Source: Novosphingobium profundi
GTDB taxonomy: Bacteria > Pseudomonadota > Alphaproteobacteria > Sphingomonadales > Sphingomonadaceae
Direction of reading: 5' to 3'
Assembly (NCBI RefSeq): GCF_020524485.1
Contig: NZ_JAIVLF010000003.1
Location: 558,001-622,000 of the forward strand
DNA: 64,000 nt
The translations under genes were made by a program, and so were the position numbers. Below the pieces are notes generated by a model. That model saw nothing but the letters and a program-made list of their open reading frames with translations, was not told the DNA's origin and made no database searches. Every line of letters starts with the position of its first letter. Position 1 is the first letter of the stretch. Below, one piece after another: positions 9,434 through 18,469 of this stretch.

Positions 9434-10591
9434 TCAGGCTCCTGTATTGACGGCGTGGAGGCGCGGACCGTCGCGGTCGCGCCGGAAATAGGCGATCTTG
9501 TCCTCGTCGAGCGCGATACCCAGGCCAGGGCCGGTCGGCACGCGCAGCGCGAAGTCGGCATAGTGCAGCGGCTCGGCCAGAATCTCGTCGGTCTGGAGAA
9601 GCGGGCCGAACAGTTCGGTACCCCAGTCGAGCTGCGGCAGGGTCGCAAAGACATGGGCCGAAGCGGCCGTGCCGACGCTGCCTTCCAGCATCGTGCCGCC
9701 GTACAGGCCAAGGCCCGCAGCGCCCGCAATCGCGGCAACTTCGGCCGTGGCAAAGAGGCCACCCGACTGCTCGATCTTGAGCGCGAAAACCGACGCGGCG
9801 CCCGCCTCGGCAATGCGCAGCGCCGAACGCGGCCCGTGCAGCGCCTCGTCGGCCATGAGCGGGATGGTCTGGCCTTGCGAGAGCCGCGCCATGGCCGCGA
9901 TGTCATCGCCCGCGGTCGGCTGCTCGACGAGATCACAGCCCACATCGTGCAGCATCGCCATGCCGAGGCGCGCCTGGGGCTCGCTCCAGTTCTGGTTGAC
10001 GTCGACACGGATGCTGGCCCGGTCGCCCAGCGCCTTGCAGATCGCGCCCACATGGGCGACGTCATCGCGCACGGCGCGCTTGCCGATCTTGAGCTTGAAG
10101 ATGTTGTGGCGACGCTCGGCCAGCATCTGCTCGCCCTCGGCGATGTCACGCGCGGTGTCGCCGCTCGCCAGCGTCCAGGCCACGGGCAGCGTGTCGCGCA
10201 CGCGCCCACCGCCGATCAGTTCGGAGACCGGGACGCCCAGGCGCTTGCCCGCCATGTCGAGGAGCGCACTTTCCACGGCGCACTTGGCAAAATGGTTGCC
10301 GCGCACACAGGCGTTGATCCGCGCCATCGTCTCGCCCACGCGGGAGATGTCGCTCGCTTCCAGCACGGGCAGAATGTAGGTGTCGATCGCGGACTTGATG
10401 CTCTCGGGGCTCTCCTCGCCGTAGCTGAGGCCACCGATGGTGGTGCCTTCCCCGAGGCCCTCGACACCGTCACCGTCGACCAGGCGCACGATCGTCATCG
10501 CCTGTGAATGCATGGTGGCCATGGCCAGAACATGCGGGCGAATTGTCGGCACATCGACAATGAAGGTATCAGCGCGATCCAACGCAGCCAT
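9434..10591 (-). CDS. catB: muconate cycloisomerase
   Basis: A 385-residue enolase-superfamily enzyme lactonising cis,cis-muconate to muconolactone. The Lys-x-Lys base motif is in FKLKIGKR (about residue 165), and the metal-binding acids follow in VDVNQNWSE, EQPTAGDD and MADEALHG. First gene of the long catabolic operon, with its ATG at 10591 facing catR. The intervening 107 bp hold a perfect CatM/BenM-type operator (10679-10693). Confidence 0.95.
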   Translation of the reverse strand: MAALDRADTFIVDVPTIRPHVLAMATMHSQAMTIVRLVDGDGVEGLGEGTTIGGLSYGEESPESIKSAIDTYILPVLEASDISRVGETMARINACVRGNHFAKCAVESALLDMAGKRLGVPVSELIGGGRVRDTLPVAWTLASGDTARDIAEGEQMLAERRHNIFKLKIGKRAVRDDVAHVGAICKALGDRASIRVDVNQNWSEPQARLGMAMLHDVGCDLVEQPTAGDDIAAMARLSQGQTIPLMADEALHGPRSALRIAEAGAASVFALKIEQSGGLFATAEVAAIAGAAGLGLYGGTMLEGSVGTAASAHVFATLPQLDWGTELFGPLLQTDEILAEPLHYADFALRVPTGPGLGIALDEDKIAYFRRDRDGPRLHAVNTGA

Positions 10592-10678
10592 TGCAGCCTC
10601 TCTCCCGTATGATTACGTTTCGAGGGAAATCTAGTGCTCCCCAGGCCCGCATTCAAAGATCAATAGGGTCATGGGATT

Positions 10679-10693
10679 ATACCTGAGAGGTAT
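10679..10693. promoter_or_regulatory. CatR/BenM-type operator ATAC-N7-GTAT between catB and catR
   Basis: ATAC-CTGAGAG-GTAT is a perfect match to the ATAC-N7-GTAT core bound by BenM and CatM of Acinetobacter; the inner bases extend the dyad (ATACC/GGTAT). It lies 88 bp from the catB start codon, and its right half includes the GAGAGG that looks like the catR ribosome-binding site, ending 5 bp before the catR ATG. Binding would therefore both control catB and cover catR translation-initiation DNA, a geometry suited to autorepression. Site match is seen; function is inferred. Confidence 0.8.
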
Positions 10694-10698
10694 CTTGA

Positions 10699-11640
10699 AT
10701 GGATCTGCGCCTCCTTCGCTACTTCGTCGCGGTCGCCGACGAAGGCAATTTCAACCGCGCGGCCGAGCGGCTGCACATCGCTCAGCCGCCCCTTTCCCGT
10801 GCGATCCAGCAACTTGAGGCGCATGTCGGGGCGACCCTGCTCGACCGTTCGAGCCGCCCGCTGCAGCTGACCAAGGTCGGGCGCCTGCTCCATTCGCAGG
10901 CGCTCCAGGTGCTCGCCCGGATCGAGGACGTGGAGGCAATGGTGCGCGCGGCCGCGACCAGCGAGCGGCGGCGCCTTGTCATCGGCTTCGTCGCGTCCAC
11001 CATCTATGCCCGCCTGCCCGAACTCATCCGGGAATTTCGCAAGGTGGCCGAAAACGTCGAACTGGTCATGGTCGAGAGCACCACGCTCGACCAGCTCGCC
11101 GCGCTCAAGGACGGGCGCATCGATGTCGGCTTCGGGCGCATCCGCTTCGATGATCCGGCGGTCCAGCGCGTGATCCTGCGCCACGAGAAGCTTGTCGCCG
11201 CCTTCTCGCCCGACCACCCCATGGCAAGCGGGTCCGGGCCGGTGTCGCTAAGCGAACTCGCGCAGGAGCCGCAGATCATCTACCCGCGCCAGCCCCGCCC
11301 CAGCTATGCCGACCAGGTTCTCTCGCTCTGGCGCGACTATGGGATCGAGCCAAGGATCGCGCACGAGGCGCGCGAACTGCAGATCGCTATCGGCCTCGTC
11401 GCGGCCGAGGAAGGCATCGCCATCGTGCCCGAATCGGTGCGCCGCGCGCGCAGCCACGACGTCGTCTACCGCGAGCTTGCCGAGAGCGCGACGTCGCCCA
11501 TCATCATGAGCCACCGGCCCGGCGACCACTCGCCCGAACTGGCGCTGATGATCGCCACGATTGCGCGCAAATACCGCGACTGGGGCTACGACGTGCCCAC
11601 AGCGCTCGACGCACACGAGGCCGCGATCGCGAGCGGTTAA
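10699..11640 (+). CDS. catR: LysR-type regulator of catechol/benzoate catabolism (CatR/CatM/BenM type)
   Basis: A 313-residue LysR protein with N-terminal MDLRLLRYFVAVADEGNFNRAAERLHIAQPPLSR, given here in part: residues 1-20 and the HTH at 18-37 match the CatR/BenM subfamily closely, including the AQPPLSRAIQQLE recognition region. Members respond to cis,cis-muconate and/or benzoate and activate cat and ben operons. It is divergent from catB, with the cognate-type operator between them. The C-terminal 20 residues are poorly conserved in appearance. Which effector it senses cannot be told from sequence. Confidence 0.9.
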   Translation: MDLRLLRYFVAVADEGNFNRAAERLHIAQPPLSRAIQQLEAHVGATLLDRSSRPLQLTKVGRLLHSQALQVLARIEDVEAMVRAAATSERRRLVIGFVASTIYARLPELIREFRKVAENVELVMVESTTLDQLAALKDGRIDVGFGRIRFDDPAVQRVILRHEKLVAAFSPDHPMASGSGPVSLSELAQEPQIIYPRQPRPSYADQVLSLWRDYGIEPRIAHEARELQIAIGLVAAEEGIAIVPESVRRARSHDVVYRELAESATSPIIMSHRPGDHSPELALMIATIARKYRDWGYDVPTALDAHEAAIASG

Positions 11641-11672
11641 GCCCCTGAGTACCTTGCGCAAATCCCGCAAGA

Positions 11673-11687
11673 ATACTCGCAGCGTAT
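11673..11687. promoter_or_regulatory. second ATAC-N7-GTAT operator, upstream of benK
   Basis: ATAC-TCGCAGC-GTAT is another perfect core site, 90 bp upstream of the benzoate transporter start codon and just after the catR stop. Two perfect copies flanking catR, each in front of a benzoate/catechol transcription unit, make a chance match unlikely. It suggests the plus-strand transport genes are under the same regulator as catB. Confidence 0.75.
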
Positions 11688-11777
11688 CGCCCCGGCACTC
11701 AATCGGTATTTGGCACCCCCTGCTAAATCACTCAGTCTCCTGAAAAATACAAAATCACAAACCGGGAGAGTATCGAT

Positions 11778-13151
11778 ATGCAAGGTATCGATGTCGGCCG
11801 CCTGATCGAGCAGGCGCCTCTGAGTTCACTGCACAAGAAGATCATTGTCGCCTGCGCCATCCTGCTCGTCGTGGATGGCTACGACGTCTTCATCTACGGC
11901 GCGGTCCTGCCGCGCCTGATGGACGAATGGGGCCTCAGCCCGACCGAGGCGGGCTCGCTCGCCAGCTGGGCGCTGTTCGGCATGATGGGCGGCGCGCTTT
12001 TCTTTGGCCCGCTTGGCGACCGCATCGGGCGCAAGACCTGCATCACCTTGTGCTTCACCCTGTTCAGCGCCTCCACCTTCCTCAACGGCTTCGTGACGAC
12101 CCCGCTCACCTTCGGGCTGCTGCGTTTTGCCGCGGGCCTTGGCTGTGGTGGCCTCATGCCCAACGCGGTTGCGCTCACCAACGAATATGCGCCCAAGCGC
12201 ATCCGCTCCACGCTCGTCGCGCTCATGTTCAGCGGCTATGCGGTGGGCGGCATGGTCGCGGCCGGGCTCGCCATCTACCTCCTGCCCGCCTTCGGCTGGC
12301 CGTCCATGTTCTTCGCCGCCGCAGTCCCGCTCGTCTGCCTGCCGCTGATCCTGAAGGCGCTGCCCGAATCCATCGGCTTCCTCATCCGCAAAGGGGATAC
12401 CGAGACCGCCCGCGCGCACCTGCGCCAGTTGGCGCCCGAGGCCAACCTGCCCGCCGACGCCCCGCTCGAATACCATGAGGCCAAGGGCGCTTCGACTTCG
12501 GTCGGCGAACTGTTCCGCCAGGGCCGCGCGCTCGGCACCTTCGCCATGTGGCTGTCGTTCTTCTGCTGCCTCCTCATGGTCTACGGGCTCAGCTCCTGGC
12601 TGCCCAAGCTCATGGTCAGCGCGGGCTATTCGCTGGGTTCCAGCCTCTCGTTCCTCCTCGCACTCAGCTTCGGGGGCATGTTCGGGGCGATCTCGGGCGG
12701 ACGTCTCGCCGACCGCTTCGGCCTGCCCCGCGTGGTCATGGCCTACTTCGCGCTCGGCTCGGCCTGCCTCATGCTGCTCGGCCTCAACAGCCCGATGCCC
12801 GTCCTCTACCTGCTGATCTTCATCGCCGGCGCCGGGACCACCGGCACGCAGATCCTGCTCTACGCCTGCGTCGCGGAGTTCTACACCCTTTCGGTCCGCT
12901 CGACGGGCCTGGGCTGGGCTTCGGGCATGGGCCGCGTGGGCGCCATTGTCGGGCCGATGCTGGGCGGCATTCTCCTCTCCGCGCAGCTGCCGATGGGCTG
13001 GAACTTCGTCGCCTTCGCGGTTCCGGGCTTCATCTCGGTGGCCGCGACCGCGCTCTTCACCCTGAGCCTGCGCCGCCAGGCGACGGTGACGGCTGCGGCC
13101 ACCCCGAACACCCCCGCTCCTGAAACCCCCGAACGCGCGCTCACTGCCTGA
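11778..13151 (+). CDS. benK: aromatic acid:H+ symporter, MFS AAHS family (BenK-like)
   Basis: A 457-residue inner-membrane protein with about 12 hydrophobic segments. The AAHS-family features are the acidic first helix VVDGYDVFIYGAVLP (the D-G-[YF]-D motif needed for transport in PcaK/BenK) and the loop 2-3 motif GPLGDRIGRK. It imports benzoate or a related aromatic acid with protons. It follows the second CatR-type operator and precedes benE by 20 bp. Confidence 0.9.
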   Translation: MQGIDVGRLIEQAPLSSLHKKIIVACAILLVVDGYDVFIYGAVLPRLMDEWGLSPTEAGSLASWALFGMMGGALFFGPLGDRIGRKTCITLCFTLFSASTFLNGFVTTPLTFGLLRFAAGLGCGGLMPNAVALTNEYAPKRIRSTLVALMFSGYAVGGMVAAGLAIYLLPAFGWPSMFFAAAVPLVCLPLILKALPESIGFLIRKGDTETARAHLRQLAPEANLPADAPLEYHEAKGASTSVGELFRQGRALGTFAMWLSFFCCLLMVYGLSSWLPKLMVSAGYSLGSSLSFLLALSFGGMFGAISGGRLADRFGLPRVVMAYFALGSACLMLLGLNSPMPVLYLLIFIAGAGTTGTQILLYACVAEFYTLSVRSTGLGWASGMGRVGAIVGPMLGGILLSAQLPMGWNFVAFAVPGFISVAATALFTLSLRRQATVTAAATPNTPAPETPERALTA

Positions 13152-13171
13152 GCGCGCCCAAGGAGAGTTCC

Positions 13172-14398
13172 ATGCCCCTTCGGCATCTTACCTGGCTGCC
13201 GACGATTCTCGCCGGGATCATCGCCACCACCATTTCCTACGCGGGACCGCTGGTCATCGTGTTCCAGGCCTCTGCGGGCCTGGAACAACCGCTGGTGGCC
13301 TCCTGGGTCTGGGCGATCTCGATCGGCAGCGGGGTGCTGGGCATCGTGCTCAGCCTGCGCTGGAAGGTGCCGATCGTCATCGCCTGGTCGGCGCCCGGCT
13401 CGGCTCTCCTTGTCACCATGCTGCCCCAGACCGACTTTGCGACCGCCATCGGCGCCTATATCGTCGCCAATGTCGCGGTCTTCCTGGTCGGCATCTCGGG
13501 CGCTTTCGACCAGCTTACCCGCCGCCTGCCGCCCGCGATCACTGCGGCCATGCTGGCGGGCATCCTGTTCCGCTTCGTGATCGACATGGTCGGCACGCTG
13601 CCCGAGGCCCCGCTGACGGTGGTGGCGATGATGGGCGCCTTCTTTGCCGGACGCGTCGTCTCGCCGCGCTACGCCGTCGTCGCCGTGCTGGCCGTGGGCG
13701 TAACGCTGTGCGCGCTCACCGGCTCGCTTTCAGGCACCATCGCAACGCCCAGCCTCACCCTGCCGGTCTGGACGACGCCCCGTTTCGATCTTGCCGCGGC
13801 CGCCAACATCGCCGTACCGCTGGCCGTGGTTGCGCTGACCGGCCAGTTCCTGCCCGGCATCGCGGTCCTGCGCACCGCCGGTTTCGCGCATCCCCCGGCG
13901 CGCCCGCTGATCTCGGCAAGCGCCATCACCTCGGTCGTGCTCGCCCCGTTCGGGTGCCACGGCCTCAACCTCGCCGCGCTCACCGCCGCGATCTGCCTTG
14001 GCGAAGAGGCGCATCCCGAGAAGGAAAAGCGCTACGTCGCCGGGGTCGCGGGCGGGGTGACCTACCTTGTCTTCGGTGCCTTCGCCTCGACCGTGCTCGC
14101 GCTCTTTGCGCTGCTGCCCGAATTCCTCATCGCCGCGCTGGCAGGCCTTGCCCTCTTCCCCGTTGTCGCCGGATCGCTGAGCGCGGCGCTGAAAGCCGAG
14201 GACGGGCGCGACGGCGCGCTCGTCACCTTCGCGGTTTCGGCCTCGGGGCTCACGCTGTTCGGCCTTGGCGCGGCGCTGTGGGGCCTCGTCTTCGGGATCG
14301 CGGTTCACCTGCTTCAGACCTTCGCCCTTCACCGCCGCCCCCTGGCACCCACCGCGCCCCGACCTGCATCAGACACGTCCGCGCGCCAACCCGGATAA
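13172..14398 (+). CDS. benE: benzoate/H+ symporter BenE
   Basis: A 408-residue, multi-spanning (about 12 segments) inner-membrane protein of the BenE family. The opening TWLPTILAGIIATTISYAGP and the mid-protein PPAITAAMLAGILFRF are family-like. It gives a second, unrelated benzoate uptake route next to benK. A clear AAGGAGAG ribosome-binding site precedes the ATG, and 20 bp separate it from benK, so both are probably co-transcribed with the downstream porin. Confidence 0.9.
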   Translation: MPLRHLTWLPTILAGIIATTISYAGPLVIVFQASAGLEQPLVASWVWAISIGSGVLGIVLSLRWKVPIVIAWSAPGSALLVTMLPQTDFATAIGAYIVANVAVFLVGISGAFDQLTRRLPPAITAAMLAGILFRFVIDMVGTLPEAPLTVVAMMGAFFAGRVVSPRYAVVAVLAVGVTLCALTGSLSGTIATPSLTLPVWTTPRFDLAAAANIAVPLAVVALTGQFLPGIAVLRTAGFAHPPARPLISASAITSVVLAPFGCHGLNLAALTAAICLGEEAHPEKEKRYVAGVAGGVTYLVFGAFASTVLALFALLPEFLIAALAGLALFPVVAGSLSAALKAEDGRDGALVTFAVSASGLTLFGLGAALWGLVFGIAVHLLQTFALHRRPLAPTAPRPASDTSARQPG

Positions 14399-14428
14399 CC
14401 GGGACGAGACCTTTCGGGAGAGTTCTAG

Positions 14429-15955
14429 ATGATCGCATTCATGGCACCGCTGGTGCTGGCCAGTGGAGCTGCGCCTGCCGCGCCCGCGCCTCAGGAGCAG
14501 GCGCAAGAGCAGGATACACGCCAGCCCGTTCCCATCCCCGCGCCGCTGCCAATCCCGCAGGACAAGGCGTCCGCCGACACGACCCAGCTGCCGCAAGGGG
14601 CGCGGGCGCCCATCGTCACCTGGGACGGACGCGTGCTGCAGGAGCCCGACCCGGCCTTCCACCCAATCAACCACGAGGAGAACTACGCCAGTTTCGCCGA
14701 CGTGCGCGATGCGAACCTGTGGACGAAGCTCAAGTACATCCCCATCGCGCCCGACGTCTACGGCACGCTGGGCGGCGAACTGCGCCTGCGCGGGGAGCTG
14801 CGCCCGGGCGAGCGTTTCGGGGCGGGTCCCCAGGACGATGACGGCAATTTCCAGATCCGCGCCCGCCTCTGGGGCGATGTCCATATCGGGCGGCAGGACA
14901 GCGCTTCGCTGCGCGCCTTCGTCGACATCGAGCACGCCACGACCACGGGCCTCGATTCCGTCGAGGCCATCATCGATGAGGGCCGGGCCGACTTCAACCA
15001 GGCCTTCCTGGAGGCGCGCGTGCCGATCGGCTCGGGCGAGATCAAGGCCCGTGTCGGGCGTCAGGAAGTGGGGCTTGGCGGCTACACCGTCTTCGACATG
15101 CGCGAGGGCGCCAACACCCGCCGCTCGCTCGACCTGGTGCGCGTGATCGGCAAGACAGGCCGCTTCGACGGGGGCTTCATGATCGGCCACCCGGTGACCG
15201 AGCGCAAGGGCACCTTCGATGATGCCACCAACACCGACTACGACCTGTGGGGCCTCAACGCGGGCTACGGCTTTGGCGAGGGCGCGCACTCGGGCCGCGT
15301 CGAAGCGATCTTCGTGGCCACCGACGCGATGCGCGGGTTCGACAGCGTGAACCCGGCCGCGCGCGATGAACGCCGCACCCTTTCGCTGCGCCTCGCCGGG
15401 ATCGACGGCCCCTGGAACTACAGCCTCGAAGGCATCCGCCAGTGGGGCACCAACGGCCCGCGCGACATCGACGCCTACTACCTGACGGCGCAGGGCTCCT
15501 ACTCGTTCAAGGCCCCGTGGAAGCCGCAGCTGGGGCTGCGCTTTGACCTCGGTTCGGGCGACAAGGACCCCAACGACGGGAAGCTGGGCACCTACGGCCC
15601 GCTGTTCCCGCGCCCGCTCACCTACAACGGCGACCTGGGCCCCCACAACCTCACCATCCTCCAGCCCTCGCTCGGCCTCGCGCCCGCCAAGGGCCTGTCG
15701 CTCAATCTCTCGATGGCTGGGCTCTGGCGCACCTCGGTGCACGATGCGGTCTACTCGCTGGGCGGCGCGGTCATCCGCAGCGGCGATTCGAGCGACGCGC
15801 GCTACTTCGCGACGCGCTATTCGGTCTCGGGTCGCTATGCCCTCAATCCCTTCACCACCATCGGTTTCTACACCAATTACAGTGACCTGGCGGATGCCTT
15901 CAAGCCGGGGCGCGACCTCTTCTACGGCGCGACCTACGTGACCTTCCGCTTCTGA
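14429..15955 (+). CDS. outer-membrane beta-barrel porin, alginate-export (AlgE-like) domain; BenF-like role
   Basis: A 508-residue exported protein. A short signal (MIAFMAPLVLASGAAPA) leads into a Pro/Gln-rich linker, then an alginate-export-type barrel from about residue 90 with the typical start YGTLGGELRLRGELR and a C-terminal aromatic residue (YVTFRF). Sphingomonad proteins of this family often accompany aromatic catabolic operons and are thought to let small acids cross the outer membrane. Located 30 bp after benE in the same direction, it completes an outer-to-inner membrane benzoate uptake set. The benzoate substrate is inferred from context. Confidence 0.8.
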   Translation: MIAFMAPLVLASGAAPAAPAPQEQAQEQDTRQPVPIPAPLPIPQDKASADTTQLPQGARAPIVTWDGRVLQEPDPAFHPINHEENYASFADVRDANLWTKLKYIPIAPDVYGTLGGELRLRGELRPGERFGAGPQDDDGNFQIRARLWGDVHIGRQDSASLRAFVDIEHATTTGLDSVEAIIDEGRADFNQAFLEARVPIGSGEIKARVGRQEVGLGGYTVFDMREGANTRRSLDLVRVIGKTGRFDGGFMIGHPVTERKGTFDDATNTDYDLWGLNAGYGFGEGAHSGRVEAIFVATDAMRGFDSVNPAARDERRTLSLRLAGIDGPWNYSLEGIRQWGTNGPRDIDAYYLTAQGSYSFKAPWKPQLGLRFDLGSGDKDPNDGKLGTYGPLFPRPLTYNGDLGPHNLTILQPSLGLAPAKGLSLNLSMAGLWRTSVHDAVYSLGGAVIRSGDSSDARYFATRYSVSGRYALNPFTTIGFYTNYSDLADAFKPGRDLFYGATYVTFRF

Positions 15956-15964
15956 TCCCCCTCT

Positions 15965-16002
15965 CCCGGCGTGCGATGAAACGCAGTTCGTCGCACGCCG
16001 GG
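15965..16002 (+). terminator. hairpin after the porin gene
   Basis: A perfect 12-bp inverted repeat (CCCGGCGTGCGA / TCGCACGCCGGG) with a 14-base loop, 10 bp after the porin stop. There is no T-run, so it could be a Rho-dependent 3' end or an mRNA-stabilising stem. Confidence 0.6.
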
Positions 16003-16115
16003 AACCCTACGGGACGAGCTGCGCGGGAAGCACGGCAAGGCGTGGAACGCCTATCTGGCTTCAAGATACACCATCACCTAGAGGCGCCCCGGGTTCGCAA
16101 ATTCAAGGGTCGTTC

Positions 16116-16715
16116 ATGAAATTCCTGACAGGGGCACTGCGCCGCACATTCTCGCCGGCGCCGCGCAAGGCGGGTGCAAAAGTTGTCTCGGGCCGCCTCG
16201 CACAGGCCCTGTCCGCGCTGCTGGGAACCGCCCTTGCCCTGACCGCGCTGCCCGCGTCGGCCCATGTCCTGCAGTGCGTGCCTTACGCGCGCGCGCAATC
16301 GGGCATCTCGATCCACGGCGATGCGCGCACCTGGTGGAAGCAGGCCGCGGGCACCTACGCACGCGGCGGTGAGCCCGAAGTCGGCGCGGTCATGGCCATG
16401 GCCCCCTCGCACGCGATGCCCTACGGCCATGTCGCGGTGGTCTCCAAGATCGTCGACACGCGCCACGTCCTTCTCAACCACGCCAACTGGTCGCGCCCGG
16501 GCATGATCGAGCGCGGGGTCCTGGCCGAAGACGTCTCGGATGCCGGGGACTGGAGCGAAGTGCGCGTCTGGTTCGCGCCCATCGGCGCGCTCGGCTCGCG
16601 CCACAACCCGGTCTACGGCTTCATCTACCCCGAGGCACCGGACGCCGAGGCCCGGCCAACGCTCGAACTCGCCGAGGCCGACACCGCGACCAGGGTGGCC
16701 AGCGCCGCGATGTAA
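16116..16715 (+). CDS. exported CHAP-domain (NlpC/P60-like) amidase/peptidase
   Basis: A 199-residue protein with an N-terminal signal-like hydrophobic segment (about residues 29-49, ending ALPASA). A CHAP-type papain fold follows: catalytic Cys54 in LQCVPYARA, His105 in YGHVAVVS and a polar third residue in LLNHANW. CHAP enzymes cut peptide cross-links or amide bonds in peptidoglycan. It stands alone between the benzoate porin and a metal transporter; nothing ties it to either. The peptidoglycan role is by family. Confidence 0.8.
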   Translation: MKFLTGALRRTFSPAPRKAGAKVVSGRLAQALSALLGTALALTALPASAHVLQCVPYARAQSGISIHGDARTWWKQAAGTYARGGEPEVGAVMAMAPSHAMPYGHVAVVSKIVDTRHVLLNHANWSRPGMIERGVLAEDVSDAGDWSEVRVWFAPIGALGSRHNPVYGFIYPEAPDAEARPTLELAEADTATRVASAAM

Positions 16716-16792
16716 TTCGCGCAAGAGCCCTTGCCATCTTGCCCATGAGGACAGGGCTGATCGCACTTGAATTTGCCATGTAACAACATCAC

Positions 16793-17509
16793 ATGGCAGC
16801 GATGTCCGGTTCCCCCACACTCTCGCTCCTCCTCGTCGGCCTGGCGACGGCGCTCGCCACCTATGCGGGCGGGGTGATCACCTTGCGCCTCGTGCGCCGA
16901 AGCACGCTGATCTTCGGCGTGACCAGCGGCTTCGTGCTGGGGCTGGCCCTCTTCGACCTCCTGCCCGAGGCGCTTCACGGCCAGACCGGCCCGGGCGCGA
17001 CGGCCACCGTCCTTGTCATGGCGCTGATCGGCCTTGCGGCAGGCCTCCTGCTCCATCACCTGCCCGAAACCGCCGCCCCCAAGGCGAGCGCGGGGCGCAT
17101 CGCGCTCCTTGCGCACAGTCTGCTCGACGGTGTCGGGATCGGGCTTGCTTTCCAGATCTCGCCGACGACGGGCTGGATCGTGGCCGCCGCCGTGCTCGCC
17201 CACGATCTGGCAGATGGCGCCAACATGGCGGGGCTCAGCCTGGCCCACGGCCACGCCCACAACGCGCCGCGCTGGCTGCTCGCCAATTCGCTCGCCCCGC
17301 TTCTGGGCATCGTGCTGGGTCAATTGCTCCCGATGGGCGAAGCGCATTTCGCGCTGCTCCTCGCGCTGTTTTCGGGCAGCTTCCTCTATATCGGCCTGTT
17401 CGAGCTGTGGCCGCGCAGCGCAGCGGGCGAAGGCCTGCTCCGGACGGCCATGGCCAGCGGCGCAGGACTGGTCTTCATGGGCTCGGTGATCACGCTCGCG
17501 CATGGCTGA
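16793..17509 (+). CDS. ZIP-family metal transporter-like membrane protein
   Basis: A 238-residue protein with about seven to eight transmembrane segments. TM4-like HSLLDGVGIGLAF and TM5-like AHDLADGANMAG match the ZIP (Zrt/Irt-like) metal-binding helices in layout, with His/Asp in place of some usual His/Glu ligands. GHAHN in the loop at about residue 157 adds further His. Probable divalent metal uptake across the inner membrane; metal unknown. The start could also be the ATG 9 bp downstream. Single gene with its own short upstream gap. Confidence 0.75.
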   Translation: MAAMSGSPTLSLLLVGLATALATYAGGVITLRLVRRSTLIFGVTSGFVLGLALFDLLPEALHGQTGPGATATVLVMALIGLAAGLLLHHLPETAAPKASAGRIALLAHSLLDGVGIGLAFQISPTTGWIVAAAVLAHDLADGANMAGLSLAHGHAHNAPRWLLANSLAPLLGIVLGQLLPMGEAHFALLLALFSGSFLYIGLFELWPRSAAGEGLLRTAMASGAGLVFMGSVITLAHG

Positions 17510-17623
17510 CAGACAGGGGCGCGTTTTCTCCTGACGGCCATTTGCCTGCGCGCGCCTGTCACCGCATTGGGACCGTCGCTATCCCGTTACACCCGCGACC
17601 AGACCGGCAAGGAGAACCTGCAT

Positions 17624-18469
17624 ATGTCCTCGAATTCCCCCGCTTCGCCCGTGCGCCGTGGCTTCGTGGACGTGCCCTTTGGCCAGGTCCATTACCGCGA
17701 AGTGCGCCGGGAGGGGCGCCCGCTCGTCCTCCTTCACGCCTCGCCGGGAAGTTCGCGCCAGCTGGTGCCGCTGATCGAACAGCTGGGGACCGGGCGCCGT
17801 GTCCTCGCGCCCGACACCGCCGGGTTTGGAGACAGCTCGCCCCACCCGCTGGCCGCTCCCGATGCGCGCGATTTCGCCGCGACCACGCTGGCCGCGCTCG
17901 ACGCTCTGGGGCTGGAAGAGTTCGACCTCTACGGCTCGCACACCGGCGCGTGCATCGCCGCCGAGATCGCCATCGCCCAGCCCACCCGCGTCGCCCATCT
18001 CGTGCTCGACGGAGTGGGCCTGTTCGAAGGCGCGTTCCTCGAAAGCCTGCTCGCCAATTACGCGCCCGCCTTCACGCCCGATCTTGACGGCGCGTATCTG
18101 TCGCGCGCGTTCCAGTTCCTGCGCGACCAGTGCAGCTTCTGGCCTTGGTACAACCGCACGCGCGAGGGGCGCCGCGAGGCCGGGATCATGCCCGCGCCCG
18201 CGCTCCACGCCTGGCTGCTCGAACTGCTGAAGGCGAACGAGACCTATCCGCTGGGCTACCACGCCGCCTTCACCTGGCCCGTGCGCGAGCGCCTGCCGCT
18301 GGTGCCCGTGCCCACGCTGATGATGGCGGCGAGCGACGATCCGCTTGCCGCCAACACCGCCGAGCTGGCCCCCACCCTGCCGGGCGCGCGCTACGAAAGC
18401 CTGCCCGCCGCCTCCGCCCCCGCCTTTGCCGCAAGGCGCCAGGCGGTGGTCGAAAGCTTCCTTGGCTAG
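17624..18469 (+). CDS. alpha/beta-hydrolase-fold protein with His at the nucleophile position
   Basis: A 281-residue protein with the fold of C-C bond and ester hydrolases (PFGQVHYREVRREGRPLVLLH start, oxyanion-side HASPGSS). The nucleophile elbow reads Y-G-S-H106-T-G-A, so His replaces the expected Ser/Cys/Asp, and no catalytic His is evident in the C-terminal stretch, although an Asp remains in MAASDDP. It is therefore unlikely to be an ordinary serine hydrolase. A paralogue with the same change lies at 30823-31638. The start at 17624 has an AAGGAG ribosome-binding site 9 bp upstream; a start at 17567 has none. Its stop overlaps the converging nitrilase-like gene by 4 bp. Confidence 0.8.
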   Translation: MSSNSPASPVRRGFVDVPFGQVHYREVRREGRPLVLLHASPGSSRQLVPLIEQLGTGRRVLAPDTAGFGDSSPHPLAAPDARDFAATTLAALDALGLEEFDLYGSHTGACIAAEIAIAQPTRVAHLVLDGVGLFEGAFLESLLANYAPAFTPDLDGAYLSRAFQFLRDQCSFWPWYNRTREGRREAGIMPAPALHAWLLELLKANETYPLGYHAAFTWPVRERLPLVPVPTLMMAASDDPLAANTAELAPTLPGARYESLPAASAPAFAARRQAVVESFLG

